Part shown: positions 24,241-36,700 of the stretch, piece after piece
How positions within the stretch are numbered: position 1 is the first letter of the stretch
Layout of the letters: each line of letters opens with the position of its first letter
From: Bemisia tabaci
Lineage: Eukaryota > Arthropoda > Insecta > Hemiptera > Aleyrodidae
Assembly: GCF_918797505.1 (NCBI RefSeq)
Contig: NC_092793.1
Location: 46,488,243 to 46,552,242 of the forward strand
Direction of reading: 5' to 3'
DNA length: 64,000 nt
Notes under the pieces: generated by a model
The model's input: only the letters and a program-made list of their open reading frames with translations
Database searches by the model: none
Told to the model about the DNA's origin: nothing
Program-made: the position numbers and the translations under genes

Positions 24241-26599
24241 TTTTTTGTACTCACAAAAAACGAATTTCAAAGTAGAAATAGGCAGAAAAGGGGTATCAAT
24301 TTACTCAAGACAATCGAAAACACAGGAAAATGCGGAAACAAGGCTGAAATACAAAATACAAAGGCAGGACGTTTTGGTACCTTACAGCACCATAATCAAC
24401 TGCTAAAATAGAATTAAAAATAAGAAAGAAATTAAAATAAAAACCAGCAAACGGCGTTACATGGTGAAATTGGTATTGAAATCTGATTTCAATCTGATTT
24501 TCTCTATCTCGCTCTATCTCGCAAAATTTCGAGCTTAGAGATGGCGCGAACACAAACATATTTTCCATCTCGGAGGTGGGATTTTATTCGCTCGAGTGAG
24601 GGAAATCGTTAAGATTTCCGTCGAAATAATACGCGTGAAACGTTAATAATGAATGAATGAGGGAGGAAGGGCCGCGAAGCGCGTTGGCGCTCGGGAAGTG
24701 TGGATAAACACATGTTATAGGTCACAAAGTAAATGATTGCACGGTAAGCAAAGAAGATTGATTAGAGTGAATGATATAAATTTAAAATAGTAGCATGCCG
24801 TCTTCTGGCGCGTCGCCAAAACATCTAAATAATTTCGAACCGCGACCGCCCGCCTCCCCCTCCCCCCGGACCCTCTTTTTTAGGCATTGTTAGTGATGGA
24901 ATAAATCAAAGACGCATCAACTTTCGAAAGTTGACGTTTCCCGTCCGCTCATTGTTGCGTTGGCTTTCAACTTTTCTGCTTCGGAAATATCTTTTATTCT
25001 CTTATTAACTTGATTTTATGTTCTCCTACATTGACGCTGGCACTGCGCTATTTTTCCGCTTCTTCAATCGTCTTTTGAGATTTAATTGCACTTCAAGTTA
25101 CGGTTTAACGTGTTCGACTTCCTCTAATTTTCCTTTGCACTCCTGCATCTGTGCGGAAAAATAGTCGAACTTTGGGGACGCACTATTAGTTTTTCGCTGC
25201 TAAGCCCTTCGGGTACAAAACTGTTCCATTTCGGAGAGTCTTTTGTCTTATCACAGGATTTACTGGACAGCCATCGGAGCTTATTTTATTTGCATCCCAC
25301 GTGACGTCATAATCGATCCCTATTCTCTACGTATTAACCATTGAGTAATGTATTTGTTCTAGACAGAGAAAATAGGTCAAGAAAGGAGATTTAATTAAGT
25401 GGGTCTTCTTTAGTCTAAAATATCGGTGGTGTTTATTTTCATATTCCTATCCTCTCCCCTCCCCCCCCCCCCAAAAAAAAGGTTGATACAAGATGCAAGC
25501 GTTCCGTAGACTCACGATACATTTTCTCAAATCAGAAAACACAGAGAGAATAATGAAAAATTTCTTCGGTTTAAATATTAATTCAAAAGGCAGCTTTTCT
25601 TCCTTTTTCCGAAATACATTCTATTCCTTTGTTGTTCAACGAGAATTCCATAGAACTTTTCAAGAGAACTCTAGCTCTGCTGTTTGGAATAGATAAAAAA
25701 TGCACAAAAGTATCTATCAAAACTTCGAAGGGGAATTCTTTTCTTTATTCAGCCATTACTTACCAAAAATTCAGTTCCATAAACATGACAACTCCGTCCA
25801 AATTGAAAAAGTCAGTTAACAGCGAAAATCCGAAAACGCTGCGAAAGTTTTTTATACTAATTTTTACCGCCAATATGTCTACTGTTGAATGCGTGGGCCG
25901 TATCTAAATTTATTTGCCACGGAGTCACAGGTCGAATCATTTAAAATAACATTTTTTGTAGCTTTCTCAAGCCGTGACACCTTTCTCGGACTAATGTAAG
26001 CAAATCCTAGCAGAGCAAGCATAAGTAAACGGAGCTTGAAGAGTAGAATCTGCTTAAAGTTGAGCTTGCATTGAAAGAAGGAACCGTGGGGAGAGAGATA
26101 ATTGTGCACCACAAGCTAAGCTCGGTCTCGGACAAGGATAGTGCCCGTATGACCTATGCCATGAGTCCGTTTTACGACTTGTAATTACTTAATTATAATA
26201 ATGTTACTACCAGTATCTTTCGATCATTTCTCTGAATCACCCGTTCATGAATATTTGTATTTCTTCTGATCGCGAAGAGTTCTTTGCTTCTCCATAATTT
26301 ATCGGAGGGATGAGCACGAGTTGCTGGATTGGCAGGAAAATTACAAGTCTTTGGGCGTTTTGAGTCGAGTCGATTTTAATCGCTGCCTGACAGTTATTAT
26401 CATGTGCGTGCTTGTATTTGAAGCGTTGTTTTGGCCTAGTATAAACCACATTTCTTTTGAGTATGAATTGCAGAAAGTAAAAACCAGCATCAGTGGGAAT
26501 TACAACAATTAAAGAATATCTTCTCTTGCAGAGGTCAGGGGGTTCTAGATGTAAGCAGTATAGCATAGGTTCAACAGTTACGTTGAAGACTTTCTAGAT
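24241..26599. other. no gene seen
   Basis: AT-rich, with a C14 tract at 25457. Short frames at 25.49-25.9 kb lack domains. Confidence 0.45.
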
Positions 26600-26745
26600 T
26601 TTTTGCTTTGTTAGCAGAGTATTTTGTGTAAAGTTCAAGCTTAAAAGGTGGCTTCTTTCTCGTCGATAAATTGAAATAGGAGCTGAAATTTGACACACCA
26701 CGATGGAGATACGTGGTTTCGCACTTTGGCCATCGAGATGTTGAA
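26600..26745. repeat. AAAGTGCGAAACCAC family (P), right half
   Basis: TTTGTTAGCAGAGTATTTTG.., AAATAGGAGCTGAAATTTGA, then GGAGATACGTGGTTTCGCAC and TTTGGCCATCGAGAT, matching 29705-29832. Confidence 0.6.
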
Positions 26746-27077
26746 TGCAGGGAGAGGTCAACCCGTCAGCAGATCAAAGAAATGAAATTTTTAGGTTCCG
26801 GAGGCCTCAGTAGAGGCGCATTAAGTCCTCGTAAATTTCTGCACGGCTACAAAGTAGTCACGGAGACAACTAAATTTTAACAGTGCCGACCGGCCATTAT
26901 TTACTTACCGAACTGGCAAATTAGTGAAAGATGGTTGGCGGCCCGCTTCTAACCCCCCCCCCCCTCCCACCCCCCTCCCCAGTTCATCCTCCCTCACCCT
27001 TTCGGTTCATCCAATCGAGATCTCATTCGCTCGAATCAGAATACTCGAATCGGCACACAGTGGAACGAGTCAGTGGA

Positions 27078-27260
27078 ACATCGATAGCCAAGTGCGAAAC
27101 CACTTATCTTCATTGGGATGTTTCAGAATTTCTGCGCCCATTTTATCTTTCCGAAGAGAAATAAGCCAACTTCATAGCTTTAAATTTACTCAGGATATTC
27201 ATCATACCTGGGGGATTAATCAAGGAAGTTTTCAAGAAATTACGTTGACTGGTTTTCGAA
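27078..27260. repeat. AAAGTGCGAAACCAC family (P), diverged copy
   Basis: ATCGATAGCCAAGTGCGAAA and CCACTTATCTTCATTGGGAT open the copy. The interior resembles the family loosely and the right end is unclear. Confidence 0.45.
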
Positions 27261-29581
27261 GGAAGAAGTAAAGTATGACATGAAGTCTGCAGAGTTGCAA
27301 ACGGATACGTGGTTATGCACATCAGCTACCGCAATTTTGAAAGCTGATATCTTCGTATTGATAAGAAACGTGAAGGTTTAAATTCAGCTTGTCATCGAAT
27401 TCCCTTCAAGAGGCATCCCTTAAAATTACCAATGTGGCGTGATACACCTTAAAAATTGCAGTTTTAGTCGAAATTTCGGTGTCCAGCCTCTTCAGGAGAC
27501 CCGCTCCACTGCGCGGCACGGCAGAATAAATAATAATGAGAGGGCGAGGATCCGAGGATAAAAACTAATAACGCGAAAACGGAATGGGAGAACCGCAGAT
27601 CACAATTTATTCTGCAGATCTGAAGTAAGGATAAACCCGATTGTTTTATCCCGTTCCCCAACCCTTCGTCCGGGGGCACCATAATTACGCGGACCGGGAT
27701 GCGCCGAGGGGGATGGGAGGAGCCTCCCTGCTCCCCTCCCCCCTCCACGCCCCGCAACCGTCTTCATTTCCATTTGATCCGATTTTCTCGGAATAAAAGC
27801 TCGTAAAACGTCCGATTTCTTTTTTTTATGTATAAAATTATAAGGTTCCCCCCTCCGATTGTTTTATTGCCGCGGTCGGGTTTTTTTTTTGCCGAGCGAT
27901 TTCGAGCAGACAAAGAGAGACTGATTTTTTTACTGGTTTGTTTCATTATTTTTATACTTTCTTGTCTTATTATTTCTTTCGTTTTTTCTGATCTTTTCTC
28001 CGCCACTCAGCAATCAATGCTTCCGGCGAAAAAGCGCGTGTATGTGCGGCTCGTGAGACTCTTAAGTGATCGTTTTAGATTAAACCTGTGATTCGTCTTT
28101 ATCTTCTTTTTTCACTCGTGTGTCCGCATGTAAAGTAATTAAAATCGTTTAAGAGAGACTCCTTTTCATCTCAAAATGAAAAGCCCTTTTTCGTGATTTT
28201 TAGAAGTGAATGTGATTCTGTCTTTGATTTACTGTAATTTGATTATATTGCAACAGTTTTGCAATATCGTAATTTCTTCTTTTCAACCAATAGGATCGCT
28301 CCATTTTCCATTTTTTCTTTCTCTACCGCTTTATCTATCCATGTCAATAATCAGCCCGCCGATTATTCTACAGGAGGTGTATACATTCGTCTGCAAAAAT
28401 CAGCAGTAGCAATTGAAATCTTTCATTCTTCAACCCTCCCACAAAATATGACAAGGAAAAATAAGACACTTTTTTCTAAAAAAACAAAAACAAAACATGA
28501 AATTGCTAAACGTGAAAGAGAGCTCTTAGTCATTTTTTTTTCTCTCTCTTCTTTTTTTCCCTCCGTGCTTTAATGTCGGGGTGTTTAATTTTCATATTTT
28601 CGTTCTCACGGGCGCACTGCTAGAATAGTGCAGTGAGTCGTTAAGCCTAAAGACTTACCAACTCAGAAAAGCCGGGTTCACCTGAACTCCAGCACTACAT
28701 CGTGCTGGTTTAAACTAAACGATCTAAGATTCGGCTATTGACTCCTCACTGGAGTGAAACTATTAAAACTCCGGGGCAGGAGAAACAGTGCATATCTCAC
28801 GTTAAAAATCATAAAACCCCTCAACAAAGTATCGGCTATATTGTATGAATAGAAAATTACACCACTTTTTTATGCTGTGGCGACACGAGACTGCCAGAGC
28901 AGGCACCATTACACCGGCGTTGCCGTAACTTAGGGCCAATGGAAATTCGGTCGGTATTTTTCTTGGTTTTTATCGCTGAAATTGGCTACCTGGACACTAG
29001 TCGCGTTCGATTTTGTACTTACTGCCAACAAATAAATGAAGCGCTTTCCGCTGCTGAGCGCCGGATGGGCGGTCCGATCGATAAAACAATTTGTGACGGA
29101 GGGTTTCTTGACAGGTGAGAAGGGATAAAAACGCCAAAAAGGCGGCTATAAATTTGTGCCGCGTGATCGTGAGGAAAATATAACGTGGCTTCGAGGAGAG
29201 GGAAAGGCCAAACGAGGATAGATAAAAACGAAGGCAAGTTAAAGGCTCGCAAAATACAGTGTGGAGCTCCCAATCGAGAAGGTGAGTAGGTGCATGAAAG
29301 GCCGAGTGCGGAATCACAAAATTCGCATGAAGATTCTCTAAAGGTTTTCATGTCATGCCCACTTTTTGATGTCATGAATACAATTCGCAGTCCAGCGTAG
29401 ATCTCGAACCGAATATGCTTTAGAAAGTAAAAATGAAAATATAAAGAGAAGGAAAAATTGCAACCAAGATTCAAGAAGCACTGCAGGGTTTCTTTCTTGT
29501 AAATGAAAAAATAACAAAAAATCCCAATTGGTGATAGAAAATTCCTTCTTTTTTTTAAAGAAAAAAAAATTCTTCGACGAA
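27261..29581. other. no gene seen
   Basis: Pyrimidine-rich stretches and T-tracts. No conserved protein, no clear repeat border. Confidence 0.45.
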
Positions 29582-29832
29582 ATCGATGACCAAAGTGCGA
29601 AACCATGCATCTCTGTTTGCGACGTTGCAGATTTCCTGTCTTACTTGATTTTTTCCTTCGGAAATATGGTCAACGCATTGTTTTGTAAAATCCCTAGATT
29701 TTTTCTTCTTTGTTAGCAGAATATTCTGTATATATTTCAAGCTATAAAATTGGCTAATTTCTCCTCGAGAAATTAAAGTAGGAGCGGAAATGGCGATGGA
29801 GATTCGTGGTTTTGCTCTTTGGTCATCGATAT
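29582..29832. mobile_element. AAAGTGCGAAACCAC family (P), complete member with terminal inverted repeats
   Basis: Left ATCGATGACCAAAGTGCGAA and right ..GCTCTTTGGTCATCGAT are inverted, with about 38 bp of pairing through CCA(T/C)G(C/A)ATCTC. Non-coding, about 250 bp. Partial members lie at 16.57, 26.6, 27.08, 33.25 and 36.57 kb. Confidence 0.65.
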
Positions 29833-30526
29833 TCAAGCTTGTCCAAAGGTTGCTTTTTAATTTAAACTACATTTTCTATGAAAATAAATAAAAGTGTTAG
29901 GTCTCGGCGTTTCATCGCAGATACCGGGGTAGAGATAAATATCCTCACCCCGAAGCGAACTTTGGGGGTTGAGCCGTAAGGAGGCGAGGGGGCGGAGCCC
30001 TCCGTAAACCTCACCATTAAATACAGTGCTATGTTCTCCGGTCCCGGCTGACGTAAGCTGTGTGTCCGCAACGCAACGTTGGAGCACGTCGCGGTCGTAA
30101 TTACGGACAGCGACGGGTGATTTAACGCGCACATCCGAGAAGTCCAAGTGTCCAGTAAAAATGGACGCTAACGCCAACACACCTGGCATTAAGTTTATTA
30201 GATTAAAGTACATAAAGCAGAGAGCTCTCGTCGATTCATAAGTTCACTGCGGGCCAGTCAATGGTTATGCAATTTTACTGGCGTTGTTAAAAGCTAACCT
30301 CGAGCGTCGCATCTAGCCGGGCAGTGAAACGCCTTCCGAAGTAGCGCATGCAAAACGCACTACACATCGTAAGACTCGCTATTCAGTTCTCTCGCAGCTT
30401 TCACCCGAGGTTCTTTTCTACATCAGTTACAGCAATTTAGAACACAGATCCATTGCACCATTTCAAAATTGCAAGAATAATTTATTTTTAGCACTTATTT
30501 GTGGACGTTCACATTTTTTGTTCCAG
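29833..30526. other. intron just before retained exon A
   Basis: No element recognised. Ends in a good polypyrimidine tract and CAG acceptor. The minus-strand frames here have no domain. Confidence 0.5.
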
Positions 30527-30710
30527 GTACTCCTATCAATAGGCTACCCATAATGGCAAAATCAGTATTAGATCTTTATGAGCTTTATAATTTGGTCATC
30601 CAGCGAGGAGGACTTGTCGATGTAATCAACAAGAAATTATGGCAAGAAATCATCAAAGGTCTCAATCTACCGTCATCAATCACATCTGCTGCTTTCACAC
30701 TTCGAACACA
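30527..30710 (+). CDS. retn: retained exon A: central ARID helices
   Basis: The exon follows a pyrimidine-rich acceptor (..TTTTTTGTTCCAG, AG at 30525-30526) and ends at a consensus donor GTAAGT (30711). It starts with the last two bases of a Gly codon and ends with the first two bases of a Gln codon. It encodes about 60 residues, from TPINRLPIMAKS through LVDVINKKLWQEIIKGLNL to ITSAAFTLRT. These are the loop and helices that contact DNA in ARID domains. Conservation with insect Retained is nearly complete as I recall the family. The flanking in-frame residues upstream of the AG look like intron, so the apparent open frame before 30527 should not be included. Confidence 0.94.
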
Positions 30711-33700
30711 GTAAGTTTTTCAATCATACAACAAACATTCAGTTTAAAAATAATCGATGATTTGACTATAAAACAACGCATCTGGATTTGCGGCGTTAAA
30801 AATATCCGTCAAATTTTGCTTTTCAGAGGGATGATTGACCATCATTACTTCACAATAGTTTATTTGATTGTAATATCTATTTACCTTCATAAGAGGATTC
30901 TTGGAAAAGATTTACCTCATAAAAAGTAGTAGTAGCGGTAATTATGAGAGACCGAAATCGAGATGCGTACTTTCGTAATTCATCGTCGTAATGAGAAAAA
31001 CCCGATATCAGAAACACACGGACTAATATCTTACATGTCTCGAGCTTATTTCCCAATTTCAGATTAATTCACCCAATTTTAGTCGAGTAGGGCCATTTAA
31101 ATACCAATTTCGTATCGAATGAAGTCTCACAGATTCCTTCATTCCTGCGGTATGCAACCCATTCAGTGACCGCGTTGACTAAGTTGCACTTAATGCAAAA
31201 GTTTTCCTGTTTCTTATCTCTTTCTACAGGTCACTAACCTGCATAATATGTTCCATTTTTGAATAGTCAAAAATACCTTGACAACCTTGCAAAGATAAGC
31301 CTTAATTCCAACATAACTTCTTCTGTTTTCCTGGTTATTGGACAATAATTTTCAGAACCATTAACTTATTATGAACTGTCACAATCAAAAAGGCCTTCAG
31401 TGCATTTATTCTCGGGAAACTCGGTCAAGAAAGAATAAGTATGCAATCAGTATACTTAAACTAAACAAGGAAAAACAATGTTGATGGATCTCTTAGGATA
31501 TAAGTGAAGTTCGCGGAGTCATTCATTTTACAGATCAAGTGCCGTTGTTACAAAATTGAAGCACTCCTCATCATCTTCAATGTGATTTGTTATAACTATT
31601 ATCCACGTCGACTTGAAAAGTTATACTATCTATAGACGGAGAAAACAAATACCTATATTTTATGAAATGTCATTAAATGAAGTTTCCTGAAATTTTGCGT
31701 CTCTTGGCCAGAGGGAGGCTCCAGTCTCTTTAAAATGGGCTACTGGACAGGGTCGTAACTCAATACATGCGTTACACGTTTTCTCATCAAAATCTCACGC
31801 AAAAAATGATTCGCACAACGAGAACTCCGAGGATCAACTCAAGCGGGCTGATTTTTGAAATTGATAGACAAAGCGATAGACACAGAAGGCATAGGGAACA
31901 TGGTGCAAGCCTATTGGTTGAAAGGGTCGTTGTTATAGACTAAGGGGGAAAATGATTGACTTACTACAAGAGCTCTCGTGGGTTGCCGTTACTTAGTCTA
32001 GTTACCTCCTTCTCCTTTGTCCATTGCCATCTCCCGCCTCCTCCAATGGGACCGCTTCATTCACAGTTTGTCTTCTTTGTTTGTACCTAGCTTTGTCTAT
32101 CGATATTAATAATCAGCCCTCTGAATGAAATAATAGGGATTTTCGACACATATCAAATGGAGCTTAGATTATACATTTGTTGTTTTTTTTTTTTTTTTTT
32201 TTTTTTTTGAAGGAATTTTATTTAAATATCACGTAACGACTAGCAAGTATTTTCTTGTATCTATCTACATGGTCTAAAACTAAAACTAAACAAATTGCAT
32301 TAATTTGACATGGTGACGTTAGATATTACGACGATTATCTGTTTGTGTTTTTACCCGCACGTAAACTGTAAACACTTGTTCAGGAATTGATTTGCAGTCT
32401 TCTCGTTCTGTGGTTTGTTCTTCACGTTAAATTTTGAAGAAAACAAATTTTGCGTAGTGCTTCGATTCATACCTTGTCCAGAGGCCTCCTCATCCCTAGA
32501 GACAAAAGTACTAATGGGGAAAGCTCCATGACATCCCCGATTGAGTCTGCGGGACCGCCCATACGGTGAGCGAAACGCCGGTTTCTACACCCGTGCGTCC
32601 CGCCCCCACCCCCGCCACCCACCCCTGAGTCCCGTGAGGAAATCCATTAATCTACATTAAACGGGAGCGCGATGATGATGCTCGCGAGGACGACGTCATG
32701 ATGCCAGCGATGACACTGCCGCGGATGAGAGTGAGAGATCCTAATTAAAAAATCGAATCCGAGTGTTTCGCGTCGCGACGCACGCCCGGTTTCCCGCCAT
32801 CATTTTTCATTTTTCGGGACGTGCCTTCCCCTCCACCTCCCCTGCGCGAGCACGCCCCTCTCAACCCCTTAACGCCGTTGTCACGTGGGCAGCATCGAAC
32901 GCGAGTCTTTCAGCTTCGAAATCACAGACCTAATTCTTCAGCTGCGTATGAAGATGAAGAATACGAGGATGATCAAAACGGAATACGACACGACTCCTCT
33001 TTTTCTCCCCGGTTAAAAACTTGACTAAACAGGGATACCAATAAGTTGGATTACATTTTGCAAAAAGGAACCACTATTTCTGGCCCATTTTAGAAACAAC
33101 ATATATGCCGTTGGCTTCCCTATGCAGGTACGTGCTTTTATGAGAGAGCCAGAGACAATGGTTCCTTATTGCAAAATGTAATCCAGTTAGTAAATCTTAC
33201 TTTCTTCGGCACTCCGGTTTTCTGGTTTCCGGTGGCACTCTTGGAAGATACGTGGTTTCGGCGTTTGGTCATCAATATTTTAGCGACTGTAAGGTGTCGC
33301 AGAGCGCTTTGAGGCGTTGATAAAGTGACCGATACAATACATACGAACATGAACAATCAAGCTGAATCTCTCCCAAGAAATGAGAAGGTCGTGTTAAGCA
33401 AAGATGTTAAATTCAAGGCGAATGAAGAATGGTGGTCGCATCTCGTACCCTCTTGACGTCACACGGTATCGGGCACATCGGGTCCGACTTTGGGTCGCAC
33501 GGCAAAACCCGTGCCCGCGTACCCCCCTGACGTCAAATCTTCAAAGTGGCAGCCAAAATCGAAATGAGACGACTGTTCTCTTTCCTTCTTGGCTTGAAGT
33601 AAGCAGCCATCATTCTAAATTCAAGAAAAACTATTTCTTGGCGGTATAAACATAGGCGGATCCAGACACTTCGTGCGGGAGGGGCGGAAAGGGTCCCGCG

Positions 33701-36700
33701 AAGCTTCTTTCAAAAAATTTTCGAAATTTTGAAGCATAAGTATGTAGCTCGAGTCAATTTCGTCATGAATAACTACCTAACCTGAGCGTCCTTTCTTCCT
33801 CTTTCCTCCCGTTTCCTTCCTCTTTCCTCCCGTTTTCTTCCCCTTTCCTCCCGTTTTCTTCCCCTTTCCTCCCGTTTTCTTCCTCTTTCCTCCCGTTTTC
33901 TTCCCCTTTCCTCCCGTTTTCTTCCTCCTTCCTCCCGTTTTCTTCCTCTTTCCTCCCGTTTTCTTCCTCTTTCCTCCCGTTTTCTTCCTCCTTTTTTTGG
34001 ACTAACGGAGGAGGCGTAAGTTTCCTCTTGTAGCCACCTACGCGGTGGGAAATGGAAGAATTCGTTGTTGAGTCAGTAGGAAAGCGTATATTAATGGTTG
34101 TTCGTTTGACTGTTTCAGATACATGAAATACCTGTACCCGTACGAGTGCGAGAAGAAGCGTCTGAGCTCGCCGTCGGAGCTGCAGGCGGCCATCGACGGG
34201 AACCGGCGGGAGGGGCGACGCGGGAGCTACGGGGCGATGGCGTACGCGGACATGGTGCACCGGAGCCCGACGAGCATGGTGGACATCCCGCAGTCGGTGT
34301 CGCCGGCCCAGCCGCAGCCGCAGCCTCAGCCGCTCAACCTGGTCACCACCACCTCCCCGAGACGCCCCCACTCGGCCCACTCGGCCACCCTCAACGGCAA
34401 CGGCAACGGGCACCACAACAACCACCACAGCGCCCACCACCCCTCCCGCGACTCCACCGCCACCGTCAACAGCCACCTCAGCTCGCACATGTTACCACCC
34501 TCCTCAGGTAAGACCAAACATCATTTCCACCAGGATATTCTAGTCCTTGGCTTAATGGCTCAGTTGCCATCAGGGCCGGATTAAGGGGGGTGGCCACATG
34601 GGCCGCGGTCCATGGCGGTTATTCTTGGGCGCACATTTTTGCACTACAATCAACCCTATCGAAGCAGGGCTGGATTATGGGAGTGGCACATGGGCCCGCG
34701 GCCCATGGCGGCATTCTATAGGGGCGGCAAATTTTGCGATTTTTTTAAATGTAGGTATAAAAAAAAAACTCGGATTAGAAATAAAAATACAAACGAGGAA
34801 AGGCTTACAAAAATCTCTCCATTTTCCTGAGAGTTTAGTAATTTCTAATTTTATCGTCTTTCAGTGATACAAGGAAACCGCGCTTTTGATTAGTCGAGTA
34901 TAGAGTAGAAAAACAAACACAGACCTGGAACGGGGACTTAGGGGAGAAATGATGACGATGGAATTGAGATGAATCGGAGAAGCCCTGCGGCGCGGCAATC
35001 GGCATGTAACACTATTAGCGCCCTACAAGACTGCACGAATTCTTCACGCTTTGCATCAAAGCAGTGCGGTTATTGTGGGTCGACGTGAAACGGATGCGCC
35101 TACAATGAGTGCATGAATATTCAGCATTTCGCCAACACAGTGCAGTCGCGTGAAAGCATTGCGCTACAAGACCGCGTGAATACTTACGCATTGCGCCAAA
35201 CACGGTGCGGTCGGCGCCGGGGCGGAAGTTAAAATCATTAAACCAAATTTTGTGTTTGTTCTTTCATAATTTTATCGTTCATTTCTTATGAATGGAAGGC
35301 CTTGTCCATCAGAGATAGGACTTTCCCAAAACATGTGTTCAACACGAGTAAACGCGTCTTAATGCATTCTTTCTCCGCTGGCACGTTCACTTGATGGTTT
35401 TTATTGATGTTTCAAAACGAATGAGAAGGGGTCGGCAAAATACAGGCGGCCCATTGACGGTAAGTAGGAAAATCCGGCCCTGGTTGTCGTAGTCACACAA
35501 TCGTGTTTTGAGGCTTGATTATTGTAGATTATCTAAGAATAATAAGATTTGTCCAAGCCGCCACTGTCCACGTTTAATTTTAACCGAGATATCGGCCTTT
35601 GAAAAGTCGGCTTTTAGACGTCATCCACCGCGGTAGTGACACCCTTGGTTTCTTCCACCTTGTTTTCATCAATCGGTGTGACGCACATTTTTACTGGTTG
35701 TTTGACGTGAAACTTGGATGAGAGCAAGGCGGAAGAAACCAAGGGTGCCATTACCACGGAGGATGACGTCTGAAACCCGACTTTTCAAAAGGCGATTTCT
35801 CGGTTAATATTGAACGTAGAAAGTTGCGGTTTGGACTGATCTTATTATTTTAGCTAATCTGCAAGAATCAAGAAATGAAACACAATTCTGTGACCAGCGC
35901 AACTGACCTATAGGACGTATCTCTGCTAAACGGCATGAAAGACGAGTGGGATAGATAGGGTGTGCTCTAGAAAGCTGCATATGAATCAATGTAAAAAAGG
36001 GCGTTATTCCATTCAGGGAAATGGAAAAGCGGGATTTTACATTTTCCAAAAGGAACTAAGCGACAACTGTATGTGGCACTCATAAGCTGCGGGCATGGCG
36101 AAAGAGTGTTTCGAACAGGGCTCATGAGTTAATGCGGACGCGGGCGATTCACTGGCGCTTTATAATTCCCATTCATTCTTACAGCCCTTTTGATTAACGA
36201 GCACGCCCCTTCTTTCCCACCTATCTCTAGTTCCGTCTGGCAGAAATACGTTGAATTTAGAGTATCTGAATGGGGAGAGTGCGGAGATGTTGAAATCTGG
36301 AGCTCTTAGGACCCAAAAGGACAGCCAACCCTCCAAAACGAAGAACAGTAGGAAAATGCCGCTGCCAATCCTCAGATTCCGATATCAAACCCTGATGGCT
36401 AAGGTTGTTAATGAACAAGAAAAATACTAAGAAACGTGGCCCGAACGATACGTAACAAGGCGGTAATGTTCATAAATAAGCCTGCATTTGCACAAATAAA
36501 TAAATTTATCCAAAAACTAGGTCAAATACGTGCCTACAAACGATGGGAAGTCTACAATGTTACAAACGGAGATACGTGGTTTCACACTTTGGACATCGAT
36601 ATGTCGTTTTTCACTATTTATTCGTGCACTCTTTCTTCTTTTTCTGGATGACGCCTCTGCGCAAATCTACGAAGCGTATCTATTTCAGACTATTTTTTGT

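Noticed and set aside
29019..29606. Minus-strand frame of 195 codons
   Set aside because: Phe/Ser-rich translation of A-rich DNA that ends inside a family P repeat; no recognisable protein.
33763..34488. Minus-strand open frame of about 240 codons with Arg/Val/Gly and NGRKEEE repeats
   Set aside because: It is the antisense of GC-rich retained exon B plus the 21-bp polypyrimidine minisatellite, whose period is a multiple of three. No domain, and it overlaps a secure exon.
34146..34511. Second plus-strand frame over retained exon B (Ala/Gly/Pro-rich)
   Set aside because: Out of frame with the conserved ARID sequence; created by high GC content.
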